From Lingula anatina (taxonomy: Eukaryota > Brachiopoda > Lingulata > Lingulida > Lingulidae): DNA of 64,000 nt. The notes beneath the pieces were generated by a model that worked only from the letters and a program-made list of their open reading frames with translations, had not been told where the DNA came from and searched no databases. The stretch's first letter is position 1. Each line of letters opens with the position of its first letter. Below are positions 58,841-64,000 of the stretch, one piece after another. A program made the position numbers and the translations under genes. The stretch spans positions 248,796 through 312,795 of the forward strand of contig NW_019775496.1 in assembly GCF_001039355.2 (NCBI RefSeq). Direction: 5' to 3'.

Positions 58841-61523
58841 CGTTTCTGTTTTATATGTTAATTAATTATTTAGAATTAATTTTATTAGCTATATTTTTGC
58901 ATGACTTTATTTTAATTTTACATATGCCTAGGGACATATATATGTAACATTTCAAGTATATCTTTTAATTTGCTGTCCTCTTTTCGCAGCATGTGCATGT
59001 GCATTTTTTTTTTCGGTGAAGCGACACAGAAATCGTAGAAATCGTAGAAAACTCCCTAGGAGAAGTAACTGACACAGTTGTCCTCAATGCCAAATACATT
59101 TTACAATGCCTGATAATGAAGGTTTTGCAAATAAATTTCTTTGAAAATGCAATTTGGCCGTGTTTTGTTTCATTTGACTGTTCGCTGTCACCATATCGTC
59201 TAGCTAAATATGAACGTAATGGAATCGGGAATTTTATCAATGACCAAAAGGTTACAAAAAACATCAAGTAACTTAAATTTATGACATGCGGCAAAAAGGG
59301 TCACGAAGATTTATTTTTAAATTTTAAAAGCTGGCGACACCTCGAAAATAGCATTTACAATGTTAATCCAAACAAAGACTGCCGAGGAAATAAGAGTTAC
59401 TTTAAAAGCCTAATATCATTCAAAGTAAAAATGGCAAATCATTAATCTGAGACTAGTTTGATCTTTACATGTTTAGAAAAAAAAATAAATAATAATTTGA
59501 TTAACATGTGATGAGAAACCCATATTTGCATTTCATGGCATATGCTTTAGTATAGTATTTTTGTAAAATGTTCATTTGGTCTATTATTATAGATTAATTA
59601 GCAACGACAACTCGACGTTTTTTTTTTAATGTCATCTTTCAAAAACAAACAACTTTGATCCTTTACAGTATGTACTTTTTGCACGAATGCCAGATGTACA
59701 AGATTAAAAAGATTTAAAAAGATAGCGTGTTTAAGTGTTTATTTTACAGTTGGTCATCGACTGTCGTGAACCATATTAACATGCGATAATTAAATTTTGA
59801 AAAAGAAAATTTTGGGAGATAAATGTCTACCATTTGAATAAAATTTATCTCAATAAGACGGAGTTAGATTAAATATGTAGATTTACAAGTGCAAAATGAC
59901 TTTTGGTCGCAATGCTTGATATCTTTTTTGTGCAATTACACAGATTTGAGCAGTGTTATGACTGGAATAAATATTAGGTCAAGATTTTTTTATGGTTTTC
60001 GCCATAAACAACAACAACAACAACAGAAGATTACTCCCGTACCGTGAGTCTGTGTGTCCGTGCGTATTTGTGCTTGCGCATTATAACTTCCGCTATCTCC
60101 TCGTTGACCTTTGGAATTAGGAAGTTGAAAGTTTGGGGATTGGTAAAGTTATCATCATTGGGGGTACATGGGCACTTCTGAATTTAAATGGATGATTCAA
60201 ATTTTTATAATGTAACTTCAGCTATCTTCATCAAGACAATTAGAATGAGGAAATTATAAATTTTGGCACTGATAGACCTATCATATTGGATGTGGATGGG
60301 TCAGTCATAATTGTTCCGGGATAACTACATGTAAGTTGATAAGTGTTCGATGTATCAGTCAAGTGCGAAGCAGATGTTATCACTCATATGACTCTCATGA
60401 GACCACACCTACATCACACTGTTACCTGACTCAGAGAGGAGAGGGACCTGTAAAAATTATTCTCTTTCTACAGACTCTACAATTATGTAAGTGTTTTGGT
60501 CTGTTTTAATTTTATGTAGTTATGGTGACTGATGTGTTGATTTTTTTTTTCGTAAGGTATATTGTTTTTCATTTTAGTGACCGGCAAACCGGCTAACAGC
60601 TTATATTCAACAATACTTAAAAAAAGAAAAAGAAACTGAAAACTAAAAGCCGAGTTCAAATAGAGTTAGAACTATCCCTACACAATAATTTATGTGAACA
60701 TGGGGGTCGGGAAGTCCTAAGGGTGAAGAAGATGATCTTTTTTTTTTTGCATTAAGTGTTCTTTTTCATGGATATTATTTTATGCTGTTATTATGAAGAT
60801 TATTTGCAGTAATTATACATACTTGACCCAGGCGTTGTCATAGATATCAAGGGAATGGGCTCCCTGAGAGGGAGAGAGAGACTATTTACAATGTGGGGAA
60901 GGAAGTGCTGGGATATGCAATGGCTACATGTACATATCGACATCATCTAGTTTCATTTGTATATGCGATCGCCACCTATCAACGAATGTACAACCCCTAC
61001 CATCCAGTGTTTTGCATTATACTTGCTAGTTAAAGAAATGAATTTACAGCAAAATGGCTTCACGGGGATTTTAACCCTTCAGGTTACTTTGGAAACTCAT
61101 TTAATAGGTAGATAATAACAGCTTAGTGTGATAACGTAACGTGCTAGCTCTCCCTCCTGTGAGACGATGTGACCAATTACGTCACGGGGCCATGTCACCG
61201 CGTAACTCCTTACCTTCCAGACATAGCGAAAAGGACGCATTTTTAAAGCTCGGTAAATTTGTGTATGTGGTAATTAAATCAGAAGTTCGACACGTTTTCT
61301 GAAGGACATGCAGCGTTCAAACCATTCTGTTCGTGCGTTGCATCTCCTTTTACGTGTGAAACAGACAACTAAATAATCCATGTTGGCCTATTACTCACTC
61401 ACGCATGGAAAAGTTTTTTTTGACAGATATGCTGATTTCTGAAAACCTTAAAGGTCAAATTTGGTTCATTTTCAGTGCACTGAGGTGCCGTTTAACAATG
61501 CATAAATTATCTGAATTACTTAC

Positions 61524-61656
61524 CAAAACTCTTTGGCCATTGTCCCACAATTTCCTGTTTTAATGCCTTCACTGATGCTTTGCCTATATCGCTATATCCT
61601 GGAACGGATATTTTTATCCTTTCGCCAGCCATACCGATGACTAAAACCCCCTCCAT
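61524..61656 (-). CDS. UBL-RBR E3 ligase, exon 1 (start; first half of ubiquitin-like domain)
   Basis: The first exon runs from the ATG at 61654-61656 to a GTAAGTAATT donor. It encodes MEGVLVIGMAGERIKISVPG and YSDIGKASVKALKQEIVGQW, then PKSF plus one base. This supplies the two first strands and helix of the ubiquitin fold completed by exon 2 (phase 1: G then AA gives Glu). The five exons total 1071 nt, an exact 357 codons, which supports the model. Full product: residues 1-90 ubiquitin-like, 115-192 RING-like, 204-260 IBR, 289-325 Rcat. Confidence 0.85.
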
Positions 61657-62277
61657 GTTAAATCGTTAACATGTCATGCTACGGCAACTTATGTATTTGG
61701 GCTTGACGGTGACGTCGCTGGTCATGGTCACATGCTGCCAAAAGTTATCCAATGAAAACATTTAATAGATAATAATTTTACACCTTTAATATTGTGATCA
61801 TAAATAGTTGTTATGCGCACTAAAATGTTTGTGATTTGTTTGGATCCATTAGTGAGTATCAAACGTGTACTCTACGAATGTCACTTCCTGGCGTCCAAAT
61901 ATGGAGAAAATCTGATTTCTAATCTTGTCATTTTCTACACGTTAAGAGTTAACGCAAAAAAAGGTTATCAACAGGGTTATGACGTCATTTAAGCCCAGGT
62001 TTCAGTTGCCATGCGTTGTCCGTGCAGTGCATGTACATGCTAACTGCCCATAAATCCTTTTTGTGCGGCGTCTGAGCGACTTAGCGAATGTCCGTTTACA
62101 ACTTTTGACAAATTGTTAAGTCTTGAGCCCGTAGATTGTGGCATTATCGCAGATTACATTGCGTAGTTTCCGCACAGGCATCGTACCTGCACATGGTCTA
62201 GCAGTCGCCGGGATAAAGTTGCCGAGAAACGTTGGCTAATTTCAAACTGGAGTGGGGGTTAGTCAGCTACTTCAGTC
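61657..62277. promoter_or_regulatory. Upstream region, possible bidirectional promoter
   Basis: About 600 bp between the UBL-RBR start and a plus-strand ATG at 62278. It contains GGTGACGTCGC near 61710 (a CRE-like TGACGTC). No TATA box is obvious. Confidence 0.35.
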
Positions 62278-62312
62278 ATGCAGAATTTAGAAACTTTGGA
62301 CTGTCGACCTCT
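62278..62312 (+). CDS. Candidate short first exon, unidentified
   Basis: An ATG opens MQNLETLDCRP and meets a strong donor (CCTCT then GTAAGTACC). It is divergent from the UBL-RBR gene about 620 bp away. No downstream exon in the window can be linked to it. Confidence 0.25.
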
Positions 62313-62593
62313 GTAAGTACCAGAAATAACCGACATATGAACTTTAATAAAATAATAAGTTAATTATTTCTAAGAAGGATTAAATAGACGCCAAAACTAA
62401 TGAACATGGTCAAATTTATCATAAAGTGTTTTTAAGTAATCTTAATAGTTGTTTGGTGTTTATAATGAATTAGTGAATTGTTTTTACTTTTGACTTCATT
62501 ATAAAATCTTTAAATATATTCCAAACATTGGAGTGATTAAGTCCAGCAGTGGAAGGCACTGAGTGAAATGAGTGGGGAAAGGCTAGTCCGCCC

Positions 62594-63541
62594 CTACCCT
62601 CTACAAGGGTCGCAGTTATTATTGTGGACATTTTTGCTGAATCGACATCAGAAACGTAAAATAGATTTAATTCTGCTTTATTTAATTTTATTTGCTGTAT
62701 TAAAGATATGTAAAGTGAGAAATAAATAATATGTTTCTATAAGAAAAAGGTATATCCAATGTTTTTGTATTTTTGCTTATAAAAGAACATATAGTCCTGA
62801 GATAATAGACACAATACACGTGCTTGCCGTGTTGTGCCAAGTTTGACAGCTACACTGGATGGGGCCGTAGCGATAGTCCGAAGGTTCAATAGTCCGAAGG
62901 TTCATTGGTCCGAAACTTCACTATAGAACCTTCGGACCAATGAACCCTTGATTAAAAAATCGATGAAAATGTTACCACTTTTCGGACCAATGAACCTTCG
63001 GACCAATGAACCTTCGGACTATCGAGATGCCCCCCACTGGATGCCCGGTACCACTATAAGGGCTGCGCAATGGCTACACCAAAATCAATTTTTAAAGCAG
63101 AATGTTGCTTGTATTGTGGCACTGACCTTCGACTGCAAGATATTTTCAATTCAAACTTCTAAATCCGCGTCAGACACTTTGATTCTTGTCTCGTCTGCAC
63201 GAGATTATGTCAGCGCAAGGCGGGAAAGGCAGCTCCAGGCGGCTAAACCTGTGACGTACGAGACTTATGACTTCCAAATATGGATCCAGGCGGACACAGC
63301 TGTGACGTGTGACTTCCAAATATGGAAGCGCCCCAGGCAAATTTTTGAAGAAGAATGCCCTCAGATTGTCGCTGTTCGTGAGAGCTAGTGAAAAGTTACT
63401 CCAAGGTATATTAAATATTAAACAAACTAACTTTCACGTTGCTCTGACACTCAGGGTACAGTGCAGAGAATAACCGTCTATTTGACCACAGACATCTGTG
63501 AATATCTAGTGAAAAATCAATCTGTGACCCTGGTAGAGGCT
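62594..63541. mobile_element. TACCCTCTAC MITE split by an 0.8-kb insertion
   Basis: 62594-62639 matches the left part of the 130-bp element at 32554-32683, up to GGACATTTTTGCTG. 63461-63541 matches the remainder from GTGCAGAGAATAACC to CCCTGGTAGAGGC. The 821 bp between (62640-63460) is therefore an insertion. It contains the palindromic tract 62871-63024 and an unrecognised 146-codon frame (62948-63388). Confidence 0.7.
62871..63024. repeat. Inverted repeat of TCCGAAGGTTCA units
   Basis: CGATAGTCCGAAGGTTCA and its inverse bound 154 bp made of alternating xxTCCGAAGGTTCATTGG units on both strands. The outer flanks GGGGC and GCCCC also pair. MITE-like or minisatellite-like; the first third of the frame at 62948 is drawn from it. 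Confidence 0.8.
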
Positions 63542-64000
63542 AGGTGCAACGCAGATAAAACGTGACTCGCAAGGCAGAACTAATTTTTTTTCACCTTGGA
63601 GAATAATTTCAAAGTCTCCATTTGGTGTCTATTTTCGTGAGTTGAGTATATATTTACAGTTAGCCATTTATATTAATGAAATGCAGGATGTATGACTTTT
63701 ACTGTGGCAAATTCTTATATCGAATAAGCCCTCCAAATTATGCAATCACATGCTTTACAAAAAGGTCCCTTCGCGGCAAGTCCGCCCCTTTTTAAGGGGC
63801 TAGTTTGCCCCTTGCCATATACATGTCATAACCGTGATTCTGATGGAAACTAAAAAAAAAAAAAAAAAAAAACTCTTTCATTCCTTAATGTAATTATTTA
63901 ACCTATGTCAGATTAATCAAAGTTTTGACAATGTGTTTTTTATTAAAAAAAAGAGAAAATATATTTCGAATAAATTTTGTGATATTTCGGTAAAATGAAA
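63542..64000. other. Non-coding tract at right edge
   Basis: AT-rich sequence with an A-homopolymer at about 63852-63871. No gene is supported. Confidence 0.45.

Larger units (their letters stand above)
51079..61523 (-). other. 10.4-kb first intron of the UBL-RBR gene
   Basis: Bounded by the donor at 61523 and the acceptor TTCTTTTCAG at 51079. It contains a 547-bp foldback repeat, two non-LTR retrotransposon remnants (one nested), a 98-bp palindromic MITE, an (AAC)n run near 60010 and a possible further LINE scrap at 58700-58840. No independent gene is supported inside it. Confidence 0.7.

Noticed and set aside
58965-59294. 109-codon minus-strand frame
   Set aside because: Unrecognised, with no splice or promoter signals; composition like the surrounding intron.
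1-64000. CRISPR arrays or bacterial-type operons
   Set aside because: No regularly spaced direct repeats with unique spacers. Genes are intron-containing and far apart, so the window is animal DNA.

Overview
The window is AT-rich DNA from an animal genome: genes with long introns, GT-AG splice sites, many microsatellites, and numerous small inverted-repeat elements. Gene content (an AC5/6-type adenylate cyclase, an ATF4 homologue with vertebrate-style upstream ORFs, class III alcohol dehydrogenase, and a ubiquitin-like/RBR E3 ligase of a type I associate with molluscs, lancelets and other marine animals) suggests a marine invertebrate. I cannot fix the phylum from the sequence.

Layout. 1-3360 holds the first coding exon of an adenylate cyclase on the minus strand; its later exons lie beyond the left edge. 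3.4-33 kb contains no gene I can defend, apart from weak candidate 5' exons near 19.5 and 24.8 kb. It is packed with MITE-like inverted repeats in at least six families, microsatellites, a 441-base gap (22029-22469) and a single-N join at 27510. A 2.2-kb tract (28.8-31.0 kb) is bounded by a perfect 25-bp inverted repeat; it carries five copies of one exact 14-mer and a decayed ORF.

33.5-35.0 kb is an ATF4 gene: a three-codon uORF1, a uORF2 that overlaps the main start out of frame, and two coding exons (303 aa). Convergent to it are the last two exons of class III alcohol dehydrogenase (35777-36216, minus). Its upstream exons are not visible, and a single-N join at 37953 may have removed them.

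36.5-44.7 kb is occupied by a DNA transposon family. One copy (38065-44686) is apparently full length: 6.6 kb, terminal inverted repeats of about 335 bp, a 3-bp target duplication, and an intact 1529-codon ORF. A fragment of a second copy (36504-37952) precedes it. The ORF has two N-terminal zinc motifs, a candidate DDE core, an XPG/FEN-like acidic nuclease pattern and a Cys-rich tail. The best fit is an Academ-like element, and it is the most interesting item in the window.

49.1-61.7 kb is a five-exon minus-strand gene that I reconstructed from splice sites (356 aa, all phases consistent): an N-terminal ubiquitin-like domain followed by an RBR module. Its 10.4-kb first intron contains two non-LTR retrotransposon remnants, one nested in the other. 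The right end (61.7-64 kb) is the promoter side of this gene plus more nested small repeats.
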